Assembly (NCBI RefSeq): GCF_009870125.1 | Contig: NC_046683.1 | Span: 67,037,869-67,101,868, forward strand | Direction: 5' to 3' | DNA: 64,000 nucleotides | Source of the DNA: Drosophila pseudoobscura | Taxonomy: Eukaryota; Arthropoda; Insecta; Diptera; Drosophilidae | In this document: piece after piece, positions 50,288-60,842 of the stretch | How the letters are laid out: every line of letters starts with the position of its first letter | Position numbering within the stretch: the stretch's first letter is position 1 | Notes under the pieces: generated by a model | The model's input: only the letters and a program-made list of their open reading frames with translations | The model's database searches: none | What the model was told of the DNA's origin: nothing | Position numbers and translations under genes: made by a program

Positions 50288-52319
50288 ATGATGAGCCTGC
50301 TGGGCCGACCCGACGTGGATGCGGGCGAAGTGTTTGTGAACTTCAATCAAAACATAACGTAAGGCAGCAGCCTCTGACAAAGGAACTGTTATCGCAGATC
50401 TTAGTCATTCTTATGTGTCTTTTTCTGCCCCTCTAGATCACTTGCAGTCGCCACCAGCGGGGGCTACAGCCTGTACAGCCTGGGGTCTGTGGACTCGACA
50501 CTGGACAAGATATATCACACGAAGAGCGATGAGCTGTTCCTTATCGAGCGCCTGTTCGAGAGCTCCTTGGTGGCCATTGTGTCGCAGCGGGCGCCGCGTA
50601 AGCTGAAGGTGTGCCACTTCAAGAAGCAGAGCGAGATCTGCAACTACTCGTATGCGAACACAATTCTGGCGGTGAAGCTGAATCGAGAGCGCCTGATCGT
50701 TTGCCTTGAGGAGTCGCTCTACATTCACAACATACAGGACATGAAAGTGGTGCACACCATCCGGGACACACCCTGCAATCCGTTGGGTCTCTGCGCCCTA
50801 TCGTCATCCTCGGAGCACTGCTATCTAGCCTATCCGGGCAGCGTCACCTCCGGCGAAGTGCAGATCTTTGATGCCATCAATTTGCACGCCAAAACTATGA
50901 TACCCGCCCACGACACTCCATTGGCGGCCATAGCGTTCAGCCCCTCGGGCACGGAAATAGCCACAGCCAGCGAACGCGGCACGGTCATACGCGTATTCAG
51001 CTCCCAGGATGGCAGTCGACTGTTTGAGCTGCGACGTGGCCTCAAACGTTGCGTCTCCATTGTATCACTCTCGTTCAGCAACTGTTCGGAATACTTGGTA
51101 TCCAGCTCCAACACGGAGACTGTGCACATCTTTCGCTTGGATCGCAGCGCCGCCGAGACAGCTGATCATGGGAAGCAATCGACCGATGACTGGATGGGGT
51201 AAGCGGTGTTGGATTCACCAGTTGGTCCTGTGTTCTAGCTAGCTGTTTTGTATTTGTACGTTTTATGGGCAACAAAATAGGTCATGGGGAGGGTTGGTGT
51301 TATGTACACAATCTACCATAAACATATGTCCTCCGCTTAATTCATTTCATTCCACTCCAGACTCTACACTCTCGACTTCTATCGAATCTTTCATTTATTT
51401 GTGTGTGTGGGTGTGTGTGTGTGTTGCGTAGGGCCCCCAAACATATTATTTTCTTGCTTTTAGTTGTGTTCTTGTTTTTGTTCTCTGTCGTGTGGCGCTT
51501 GACATTTATCTATTTTTCTTTTCTTTCATTTTCTCGAAAACCACCAAAAAAAAACCAACCACAACCACAACAACAACAACCAAACCACCAACCAACCAAC
51601 CACTCAACTCACCAAAATCTACTCTCTCATGCAAGTTACTCGTTTTTTAGATTCTTAAGCAAAACGGTCACCAGCTACCTGCCAACGCAGGTGACCGATG
51701 TGTTCAGCCAAGGACGAGCTTTTGCTTCGGTCTCACTGCCCGAGGCAGGAGTGCGTCGCATGTGCGCCATTACCACGATACAAAAACAGCTCAGGTGAAA
51801 GAAAAGCATGGCCTATCATGGTTTGGCATTATCAAATCAATTGTTTACGATTTTTGCAGACTCTTGATTGCCTCGCAGGATGGTTATCTGTATGTATATT
51901 CCATACCATCTATCGAGGGTGCCGAGTGCCAGTTGATCAAGCGACACGATCTACGTTTGGAAGATCATTATGCCATGGATATTAAAGGTGCTTAAAACAG
52001 TTTGCAATTTGCACACAAATCCACAACAACCCACACATCCTAACCGACACAAACAATCGAAACAAATTCTCTAGTTGATTCACCTCAAACTCTAGGCCTG
52101 AACAGTGGCGTAAGCATCGGCGGTGCTGCTGGCGTTCCCCCCAGTGGTTCTGGTGCTAGTGGAAGTGCTGATGGAAAATCGACTGCCACTGACAAGCCAG
52201 GTGGCAGCAGCTCCACAAGTGGCGGTGGCGGTGCCAGCGGAAGTGGAAGCGCTGGGGCTAGCTACGCCTCGGCCGTAAAGGGTGACGAACCAGTGGGTGG
52301 AGGACCTTCATCCACCTAG
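50288..52319 (+). CDS. Atg18a: Autophagy protein Atg18a (WIPI/PROPPIN), 5 exons, 442 aa
   Basis: PI3P-binding beta-propeller that recruits the autophagy machinery to the phagophore. Exons 50288-50358, 50437-51198, 51651-51794, 51860-51987, 52096-52319; all phases agree. Two start ATGs are adjacent (50288, 50291). The WD-like repeats include [16 protein letters not shown] and [15 protein letters not shown]. The phosphoinositide-binding loop reads LRRG at residues 222-225, a conservative form of the family F/L-RRG motif. The C-terminal ~70 residues are Gly/Ser/Ala-rich. The last intron has two acceptors 21 bases apart (52,074 and 52,095), both in frame, so the upstream one would add seven residues (VDSPQTL). 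WIPI2-like (human WIPI1/2) rather than WIPI3/4. Confidence 0.95.
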
Positions 52320-53240
52320 ATGCAAATTCAATTCGCGAACAACCAGAGAAATAGATCAGAAACCATAACAACAAACTCACTCCTCAAAGTACTACGGACG
52401 ATGATGCTAAAGTGATTGCAATTTGGAGCTCATGCAGCTGGCGACGATGAAGATTGGGCGACGGTAGTAGCCTCTGTGTGGCGTCAAGCATATTTAAGTA
52501 AAGAAATAAATAGGTCATAGACTTAATTTAGCTTTTAATGTTATCAATGGCGACCGCTTCCTTGTTTTTTACCAGCAAAAAGGGACACCACTCGCGTGTC
52601 GCGTTTCTCCTTTTTTCTTTAAACCCATTATAAATACAAGCAATGCTTAGTTGTTAAGCCCCCGTCCCGTTCGTGGCGCTGCCTTTGGAATAGGAAAATG
52701 CTTTTTGTCATACACTCTTAAGTTAGTTGTTAATTAATAATTTAAAACGATTTATAGATTTGCTTTCATAATTGAATTGATTTGCCCTGCTTTTTACAAA
52801 TAAACGGCCTTTGCAAATTAGTTTTATTTTGCTGCCCTGCTTTAATTCCCTAAAAAATCCACCGAAATCCATATAAATTTAAACTTATTGCCTAGCTACT
52901 GTTTAGTCGAATCAAAAAAAAAATCTTACACTAAGCGCACGTCGTCACTACACACATTCAGTAATACATTTTCAATTTAAATCAAACATTTGCAAAACAA
53001 ACCAAAAAAGGAGTGAACAAATTTGAGTGTGGAATGGAGGAACAATTTTCGGCATATATAAATAGTATTTTGTACAAAGTCAAATATTTTAGAAAATAAT
53101 ATTTAAAAACTGTTTACAAAGGAAACTCATATGCAACTTTATTGTATTCAATAAATTATTTAAATTAATGCTTACCGAATTTAAATTCACTTTATGGCGC
53201 CAAAGAACCCGACTCAGCTCTAACCATTTTCCAGCACTGT
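52320..53240. other. Atg18a 3' UTR and flank
   Basis: No gene is seen. PolyA signals AATAAA occur at 52505-52510 and 52799-52804, which would give two UTR lengths of about 200 and 500 bases. The rest is AT-rich sequence. Confidence 0.55.
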
Positions 53241-53541
53241 GCGGTATATTTTGACGTCAACACCGACGGTATATTTACGGTATTTCAGTATATAATGGTA
53301 TATTTGGTCAATTTCATCAATCTATTAAATTTAATTTTCATCGTCATATAGAAATCTAATAAAAGCAAGTACTTAAATTAAACCAATCAAGTAGAAAATT
53401 GATTCATCAATCGTATAAAATTATGTGGGCATGGCTAAATGTTCTATATAGCTACATGAATTCGTCAGTATATTTACGGTATATTTTGATAATGAGGCGG
53501 TATGTTTCGGTATATTTCTGAGGGTGGGACGGTATATTTAA
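53241..53541 (+). promoter_or_regulatory. GGTATATTT-box promoter cassette, copy C (MED24)
   Basis: The upstream block (53241-53338) has GCGGTATATTTTGAC, GACGGTATATTTACGGTATT and AATGGTATATTTGGTC. The downstream block (53458-53541) starts GAATTCGTCAGTATATTTAC and ends ACGGTATATTTAATCG. It has the same order, orientation and spacer words as the RecQ4 copy. It runs directly into the DRE-like site and motif 1, and ends about 140 bases before the MED24 start codon. Confidence 0.65.
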
Positions 53542-53564
53542 TCGATAAATCCGCGGTCACACTA
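53540..53564 (+). promoter_or_regulatory. DRE-like site plus Ohler motif 1 (MED24 core promoter)
   Basis: AATCGATA (53540-53547) fits WATCGATW. CGGTCACACTA (53554-53564) is an exact match to the core-promoter motif 1 consensus YGGTCACACTR, bound by M1BP. The pair lies about 120 bases before the MED24 ATG and supports a TATA-less housekeeping promoter. Confidence 0.7.
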
Positions 53565-53682
53565 CGGTGCGGTGCTCTAAAAAAAAGAAAACAACTGAAA
53601 AGTAACAAAATTTAGTTACTTAAAAATTTAAAATAAAGAAGAAACTGCATCACGGAAGGAGAGTGGAGTTTGAGCGAGGGAT

Positions 53683-56600
53683 ATGAAGGAGAACAATAAA
53701 ATCCTTCAGCTCATCTATGTGGCGTGGCGAGAACGCTGGTCGGACTCTCAATGGGGCATCAACATAAAGAAGGCAAGCAACAGTCAAATAGTTTGTCGTT
53801 TGAAATGCATACTTAATTTAAACATTATTTAACAGAGTAATTGACAGAGTCATTTAACAGAAAATTTAACAAGATTAGTTTTGAAGCGCTATGCTATTTG
53901 TCTTTGAGGTTTTGCCGCTCGAAAATTGGGTCTTCTGCCTGGGCTAAACTCAGGATCAGAAGACGCTGCTTCATTGAAAGTTTTGTAGGTATGAAAACTT
54001 TCAAAGTTACTACGTGGTTGCCCACTCCATTCTCGCAGCGTATGCCCTTGCTCTTGATTATTATCTCACTATTTGTCTGCGTTCCTGGGTCAACGCGTAT
54101 TTCCACAGGCTCGTGGAGGCCGCGAACAGTGAAACTGCCGCCTAAAATGGCTTGCGATATAGTTATCAGCTTGTCACTATGGACATTAAGGCCATCTCGG
54201 CGAAAGTAGTCGCTGCGTTCGACCACCAGGCGATAGTTAACACGTTCTTGGGTATTCGGGTTTTGGATGGTGATAACATCGCCGTCCTTCGATCCAGGCG
54301 GTACCTTAACCAGCACCTCGACACCGGATGCTATGAAGCCGCGGTTGCCACACGGCTCGCAGTCGCGGCGGTTGATGAACCCCTTCCCTTTACAGTGTTC
54401 ACATGTCTTTTCGGCTGTAAAGGTCACCGTCCGCTTGGTCACCTTGCCTGCGCCATTGCAGCGTCGGCATGGCTCCTTCCCGACTTCACGGTGCGTCATC
54501 AACTGCGACTTGCCGCCGCACTTGCCACACTTCCGCAGGTAGCGTATGTTCACGCGCTTCTTGCACCCATTGGCGGCTTCTTCGAAGCTAAGACTCAATT
54601 CAAAGCTCTTGCCTTTCAGCTGCTTCAGATTATTGATTTCTATACGGGAGGGGAGACTACTATTTAATCTAGGGATTCCAAGGACACATTGACATGACAG
54701 CTCACCATCGTTTGCGTCTGTCTCCGCCTGAAGTTTCTTAGCCTCGTCCAGCCTTTGCCCCAAGATCGTCGGATTCACAGTTGCCTGCTCGAGGAACGCC
54801 TTCTCGTCCTTGACACCCCCCAGTTGATCGTACTCCAGCCTTTTGTTTTCATCTGTCAGAATATGATAGGCATTGGAGATCTCCTGAAAGTGTTTCAGGG
54901 ACCTCCCCGAGCTCATTTTGTCGGGATGATAGCGCTTGGCTAGCATTAAGTAGGCGTTGCGTATTTCCTTGCTGGTAGCGTACTTGCCGACGCCTAGGAC
55001 CTTGTAGTAAAAGTCTTTTGGCTTGCCGCCATCTTCGGGCTGACGTTGCGCTTGTTCAGTGGCAACGCCACTCTTACGTTCCGCTTCTTGTTTACGATCT
55101 GGATAGTAAAACGTCTTGGGTTGTTTAAATTGGTACGCGGCGTACCCTCTCTCAGCTTTCAGGGGACAGCGGCCTGTGTATAGTCCGGCCAATGTGATTC
55201 GTCTTCGCAGAAGCGCGCGGTTGCTCAAGAGACATAGAGACATAGAGCGGGACATATTCTTACCAAAATTCAGAATAAATAGACCAGAAATAAGGAGACT
55301 TGATCTTTTTACCATGTCAGTTTTACAATAGTTAGGATAGCACTGATTGGTTTGGAGATTCGGCAGGAATCCCTATGAAGACTTGACAGGAAAGGCATAG
55401 ATAGATGTTTTATAATTTAATAAATATTGTGCCTCCGATTTTCAGGTGCTGCCCCGAGGCGTCAGTGGAGATGTGTACAATTTGGCCGATTGCCTCATGC
55501 AGCAGGCGCTAATTGGCTCCACAGCCAATCCAGTGAGTGTTACCTCCTTGATATTTGACCTTAACTTAAACCATTATGATTTTTGTCCTCTCAGCTGGTA
55601 CTCAACTACCTGAAGCACTCGTTGTGTGCCCACCTCGTCTCGCATGCCGCAGTGCTCCGCTGCATAGCCAGATATGATAAACTGGAGCGTGTCTACTGCA
55701 TCACATCGCTGCTGGAGTTTCTAGTTAGCATTGTGGATGGTGTGACCTGTCGGTGAGTATCTCTCTCTAATCTGTTATCAATAATCCCTCTAATCGAATC
55801 AACTGTGCTTTGAAGCATCAAATCGGAGGAGGCTGTGCTGCCGGGCGCTGTGGTCCAGCTGATCTACTGGCTGCTCCAGATCTTTGCACGCACGGTCCAG
55901 CACTATGAGCTGTACGGGGAGATAAGCGCCGAGCAGTCGTATATGCTAGACCAGACCTGTGTGGTTATTGATCGGATTAGCCAGCATCAGTTCATGCTTT
56001 CCATGCTCTATGTGGGCTCTCGCGAGGAGTTCGAGTGCCACGGAAAGATACGGGACAAGTATGCGGCCATCAAGGGATCCCTCACCAACTCCAATTTCAC
56101 TCTCAGCTCTCCCGGAGTGGAGCAGCAGCTGCAACAGTTCGCCTACATTGATGTCTCACATTTGGATTTGCAAAAGCTGAATGTGCTGCCGGCAGAGAAG
56201 ATCTCCTACTGTATCCAACCTCTGCTGGCCGTGGAGGTGCTGCTTATACCTTGCAAGGAGACCAGCTACTACGTGGCTGAGTTGCAAATGCTACAGCGTC
56301 TGAAGCGCTACACAAATACACGTCTGTTCTACGAGATTATAAGAGCGGGTTTCCTCACCCTGAGCAATGTGGCCGACACCAGTCCGGACACCATGTGGGG
56401 GGCATTTATGTTCTTCAAGATGCCGCATATTATCAAACAATTGCATGCCCTGCAGCGTGTGCCCGGAGAGCAGCCGCCCCCTTCTGATTATATACCAGAG
56501 CTAGTGGAGGCCTTGGAGCTGCTCATTCAGGATAATCTACTGCTCGACTTTATGGACATCAAATGCTCGTGCAATATGATTGAATTCTTGCTCAATGACT

Positions 56601-58650
56601 GGACCAAACAGCAGCTTGTAAACGATGTGCATGTGAAAAAGTTTGCCAGTCAGCGGTAAGATTTCTCGATGCAACATTTTTCCCCCGAAGAATGTTTTCT
56701 AATAACGAATTATCGTCTACAGAGAAGCTGCCTCGCTGCTGCTTAAAAAGTGCGACAATGGCCAGCAGACGCCTTCCAACATAATCTTCATCAAACGCGC
56801 AGAGGTTCCCCTCTCGGGTGTGCTGAAGACCCTGTGCACGAATAAAGTGCAGGACATGGTGAATGTTCTGTGCCAGGTGCCGGTGGGGAACAGCTTCGAG
56901 TTGATCCTGTCAGTGGCCACTGTGGACGGACGCCTGAAGACGTTTGTCTCTCGGCTGATTCAGTGCAATGAGAACTCCAAGCCGGTTCCTGCGGAGCTCG
57001 GCAAGCTCTGTGTCACGCGCTCCACACTGTTTGATGTCTCCTTTCTGATGCTAACAAGTATCGTGCAGACCTATGGCTCAGATGTAATGAATACTCGGTG
57101 AAAATTTAGGATATATTTATTGAGTTTCCTTTATTTCAGGTGGTACTGTCCGATCGCGGGGACTCCTTCTTTGAGAAGTGGGTGAGGGAGTGCATGGTGG
57201 AGCGAAACAAGCTTAAGAATCCGCGCCAGATATTGGCGCTCTGCGATGACAGCATGGTGGATGAGCTGCTACTCAGCCTGAGCAAGCCGGAGGCGGCACA
57301 ACTGAAGCCGTGCTCTTTGAGCTGGCAAGAGACCTGCCTGAATCTGCCAGGAGTGCTGCATCATGTGCTGATTGCCTGGGAGCAGGAGACCCTCTCGTCG
57401 GCGGACGTGAAGAACATTTTGGACAACATAAAGCGACGTCTCTTCAGCTTCTCCGTCTGCGCAACCAGCTTTCTCTGCGCCTACATGTATTCGGTGCGGG
57501 AGACGGAGCTGCTGAAGCCCCTCAACATGATCCAGCAGTTCCTGGCCCCCCTCACTAGCGAGGAGTTGTCCAGTCAGGAATATGCCAAGGAGCGACTGGC
57601 CTTGTCCTATCCGATCATAAGGAAAATGCAACACGATGTCCATCCCGCCCCCAGCACCAAGTCCCGCCTCATCTCCCACTCGCCGCTCATCGAACAGTTC
57701 CGTGAGGTGTGGAAAACCGTGGCCGAGGCGGGTCATCTGCCCGTGCGTGCGGTCCAGACCCTGGAGTCACTGCTCCTGGCCGGTGGTGCTGCGTGGTTGA
57801 CCACACAGCTGGTCGAGCAGCTGCTCACCTGCAAATACATTCGGGACATGTCCAAAACCATGGACATTGTGTTTGCCGTCATGCATCTGGACATTGAGAA
57901 GGGCACCGAGGCGCTACTACAGTATGTGGTGCCTCCTCTTATGCTTCGTCGCCAGGGGTAAGCGAATTGCTCAACAAATATGGAGTGGAGCCCATTGCTT
58001 AATTTTCCTTCGAAATTTTTTGCAGAGAGGACATTAATGAGCCGCAGTCATTGGTTCTTGCGCGTCTGTGCGTCTACTGTGTCATCTCCTGTCTGGAGAC
58101 TCGCAGCGGTGTGGCCTCCTCATCCTTCAGTGGCCTGAAGAAACGTTCACGTTCCAATGATGAGGAGGACCAGGCCACCAATGTAGCAAAGGTGCGCAAA
58201 GTCATTGGCGATGGCAGTGAGAATTCCAACGACTTTACAGATAACGCTGGAGGTTTGGCAGGACCACGTTTGGCCTCTCCATCATCCAGCACTGAGCTGC
58301 GGGCAACGCCCCAGACCCTGAAGGAGCCCCTACAGTCGAGTATTCAGCATATTTTCAGTGTATTTTTACAATTTGTGAGCGGCGATGAGCTGTCGCCCAA
58401 GGCCGTCTTTGTCTATCAGTTCATTTCGTTGCTGGTGGAGTGCGGGGGAGAGCGAGTGGCGCCTGTGCTCCGCCTGCTGCCAGCAAATCTAGTGCAGCAA
58501 CTGCTCAAGGTCCTGCCCACCGAGGACATACGCGTGGGTCTTATAAGCAGGCTCTACGATTTACATGTGCAAGGCGGGCGACAGGCGGCGGTTGCCGATC
58601 TCTGCTTGTGGCGGAACATGCAGATGGCCAGGCACAGCATACACCTATGA
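53683..58650 (+). CDS. MED24: Mediator complex subunit 24, 7 exons, 992 aa
   Basis: Tail-module subunit of Mediator, which links activators to RNA polymerase II. Exons 53683-53772, 55446-55532, 55595-55752, 55816-56655, 56723-57083, 57140-57957, 58026-58650; phases agree throughout. The start [19 protein letters not shown] with SQWGINIKK, then VLPRG and [14 protein letters not shown], aligns with the N-terminus of human MED24. Intron 1 (53773-55445) must begin GCAAGC, a GC-AG intron; no nearby GT restores phase. That intron encloses an entire gene on the opposite strand. Length matches the fly protein (about 993 aa). The rest is alpha-helical with a basic, Ser-rich linker near residues 800-870 and no catalytic motif. 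Confidence 0.95.
53894..55315 (-). CDS. Mitochondrial-type DnaJ/Hsp40 (DNAJA3/Tid1-like), 2 exons, 451 aa, nested in MED24 intron 1
   Basis: Co-chaperone that delivers substrates to Hsp70 and stimulates its ATPase. Exons are 55315-54706 and 54639-53894 around a 66-nt intron. The N-terminus is basic and rich in Ser, Leu and Arg ([10 protein letters not shown]), consistent with a mitochondrial presequence; Met21 at 55255 is an alternative start. The J domain covers about residues 101-165, with HPD at 130-132. No Gly/Phe-rich stretch is obvious. The cysteine-rich domain has four zinc motifs: [22 protein letters not shown] and CEPCGNRG. C-terminal substrate-binding beta domains follow. I believe it is the orthologue of D. 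melanogaster CG7387. The 66-nt intron has no in-frame stop, so an unspliced mRNA would encode 473 aa. Confidence 0.9.
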   Translation of the reverse strand: MVKRSSLLISGLFILNFGKNMSRSMSLCLLSNRALLRRRITLAGLYTGRCPLKAERGYAAYQFKQPKTFYYPDRKQEAERKSGVATEQAQRQPEDGGKPKDFYYKVLGVGKYATSKEIRNAYLMLAKRYHPDKMSSGRSLKHFQEISNAYHILTDENKRLEYDQLGGVKDEKAFLEQATVNPTILGQRLDEAKKLQAETDANDGELSCQCVLGIPRLNSSLPSRIEINNLKQLKGKSFELSLSFEEAANGCKKRVNIRYLRKCGKCGGKSQLMTHREVGKEPCRRCNGAGKVTKRTVTFTAEKTCEHCKGKGFINRRDCEPCGNRGFIASGVEVLVKVPPGSKDGDVITIQNPNTQERVNYRLVVERSDYFRRDGLNVHSDKLITISQAILGGSFTVRGLHEPVEIRVDPGTQTNSEIIIKSKGIRCENGVGNHVVTLKVFIPTKLSMKQRLLILSLAQAEDPIFERQNLKDK

Positions 58651-58711
58651 AGGGAGTAAGGATTAAGGAGACTGAAGGGGGGCGAAAGTGTTAAATTGAA
58701 TAATTAATTGT

Positions 58712-58717
58712 ATTAAA
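58712..58717 (+). terminator. MED24 polyadenylation signal (ATTAAA)
   Basis: The common variant signal, 62 bases past the MED24 stop and followed by an A run. No AATAAA is nearer. Confidence 0.45.
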
Positions 58718-58787
58718 AAAAAGTAGAAATCGATGACTCGAATCGACTGTTGTTTTCTTCTTCGTGTACGCAGTGGTTTTTCTTTCT

Positions 58788-58793
58788 TTTATT
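58788..58793 (-). terminator. UbcE2M polyadenylation signal
   Basis: AATAAA on the minus strand, 126 bases past the UbcE2M stop and only about 70 bases from the MED24 signal on the other strand. The two convergent 3' ends nearly touch. Confidence 0.55.
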
Positions 58794-58918
58794 ACAATAA
58801 TTGGTTGATTCTGTTGTCCGCTGCCATTCATCTGCTCTGCTGTTCGTCTTCATGATGAACATCATCCTTCCTAATGCGGAGGCAGGTTTAAATTAAAAAG
58901 ACTGTTTGATTTCCTATA

Positions 58919-59625
58919 TCACTTGAGGAGACAGCACTCGAAGTAGGTCTCGCCCACACAACCGCCGCGCATCGCCTTCTTCACATTGTACTCGAACTGG
59001 CGACGATTGCTCTGCAGGACATCGGCGGCCTCCTTGTTAAGTGGATCCTCAGGATTGGGTTCCTAAAATAAGAGCATTGCATTCGAGTACATACATATAG
59101 GATTTCTTGAGTTGAGGATTGTTTCAAATTACAAACCAAAAAAAGAAACTGCAAGCCATAGACTATCGAGTTAATGGTCAGCACTGGGTTCCAGTCTTCG
59201 CGCAATATATTCAAACACACATTGCCCTCGAGATCAATGTTCGGATGGTAGACCTGCGTTGCACATTTCACTTTTGGGGGCTCGTGCGGGTAGTTGGATC
59301 CCACGCGGAAGTTGAACACAAAGCGCCCATCTCTGTAGAACCCTTCGTCGGGCGAAATGATCAATTTGAAGTTGAGCAAGTCATCGGCATCGGGAAATTC
59401 AGTCACGCAAGTCTTGGGCAGGTTCATTTCGCTAATATCTGTGTCCAAAAGAAGCAAGAGCAAGAAAATCTGTATGAGGAAGTGGACAGAAAAACAATTA
59501 AACCAAACAGCACCCGTACCTTTTTGTATGCGCAGTTGGGCAGCCGATGCTTTCTTCTGCTGGCCACCGCTCCCTTTTTGTTCGCCGTCTTTCTTTTGTT
59601 GCTTCAGCGTAAAGAGTTTAATCAT
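58919..59625 (-). CDS. UbcE2M: NEDD8-conjugating enzyme E2 M (Ubc12), 3 exons, 183 aa
   Basis: Accepts NEDD8 from the E1 (APP-BP1/UBA3) and passes it to cullins, activating cullin-RING ligases. Exons are 59625-59520, 59438-59137 and 59062-58919. It starts [12 protein letters not shown], the UBC12-specific N-terminal extension that docks on the NEDD8 E1. The UBC fold includes the HPN motif in [17 protein letters not shown], catalytic Cys110, and the C-terminus [18 protein letters not shown]. Length equals human UBE2M (183 aa). The last exon is not covered by a long ORF because it is only 144 bases; its splice acceptor CTTATTTTAG and the [14 protein letters not shown] sequence define it. Confidence 0.95.
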
Positions 59626-60842
59626 TTTTCTATATTTTTGTTGGCTGCTATGATTGGCGTCCTCGTCTTCGCTGGCGTTTCTACTGCGGATGATTCGCGG
59701 GTTATTTCAGCGCTTTGTTTGCTTGCGTTTCCGTCCTAAATTGGGTTCATTTATAATTTTGCAATGTGCGGCGTGTAATATAATTAGCCTACCGTAAATT
59801 TAAATTTAATGTGAAAAAAGTCACTTCGAGTGAGTGGAGTGCTTGCTTTCTTTACTTCGTTTGCTAGACATCTGAATCAAAGGAAATTATTGGATGAGGA
59901 AACGATATTCCTTGATTTTGATATTCTGTCTACTTTTACTAGCTAGCTAGCACTCTCAGCATTCAAAATATATTTTTTTCTGATAAACTAATTAATTTCC
60001 CACAAGACTAGCTAGATTTATGTTCTCATTTTCATTTAATTATTCATTGAATAAGGCTTAAAAAAAAAAGATCAACTACAACTTCCAGAAAAATAATTTC
60101 TTTTACATGGTAACGACACGCTAACTACTAGTTTGCTACAAGTTAACTACAATTGCATGTAATTATTAAAAGAGACACCTGAAGGGGAAATGTGTAAGTT
60201 TGTTGACAAACTTGGCCGTTTTCTTTTCATACAAGCCCCATGGAAGCGCTAGTGTGAAAAACCTCCGCTATCCTCTTTTTGGAATGCCTTTTTCTCGACA
60301 TTTTGAAAAAGTTTAGATTTTGATGGCAAACGATCAGAAATTCGATGCCGCTCACGAGTTAGTATTCGATGTGGCCTGACCCATGTTTCTAAATGTAATT
60401 TCTACACGATTTTTACATGATTGGATTAGCACATCGAAGTGAGTTCATAGCGCGTCTTAAAAAATACTGGAAAATACTAGAAAATACTATGAAAAGTATA
60501 CAAATTTCAAGGTGTGTGAGCTAGACGTGGTGGCAAGTCAATCAGCAATTAAATACTGTAATCGATAAAAGGTTTAAAATTAAACAATTAAAACAATTGG
60601 TTAGCCAATGGGACGTCATGTTCGATGTATAACAAATATATATTGATCAGTTTACCGATACAATCGGCGCAAGTCCAACAAGTTGCAAGGTGTGTGATAT
60701 AAAAAGGTAAATATACCAACAAAATATATAGTTCGATAGCTTCGGTGTGTTGGCAAGCGACAATAAACGAGGGCTGGCACTAGCAACGGCACATGTTGAA
60801 TTTGCAATACAATTTGTTTGAATTTAATCTTTTAACTAAGCG
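59626..60842. other. divergent UbcE2M/DHS upstream region
   Basis: No gene is seen. A 12-base direct repeat CAAGGTGTGTGA lies at 60508-60519 and 60686-60697. GAAAATACTAGAAAATACTA-type words lie at about 60,458-60,490, an AATCGATAA DRE-like site near 60,562, and GGTAAATATACC near 60,705. These suggest a TATA-less DHS promoter. Confidence 0.5.
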
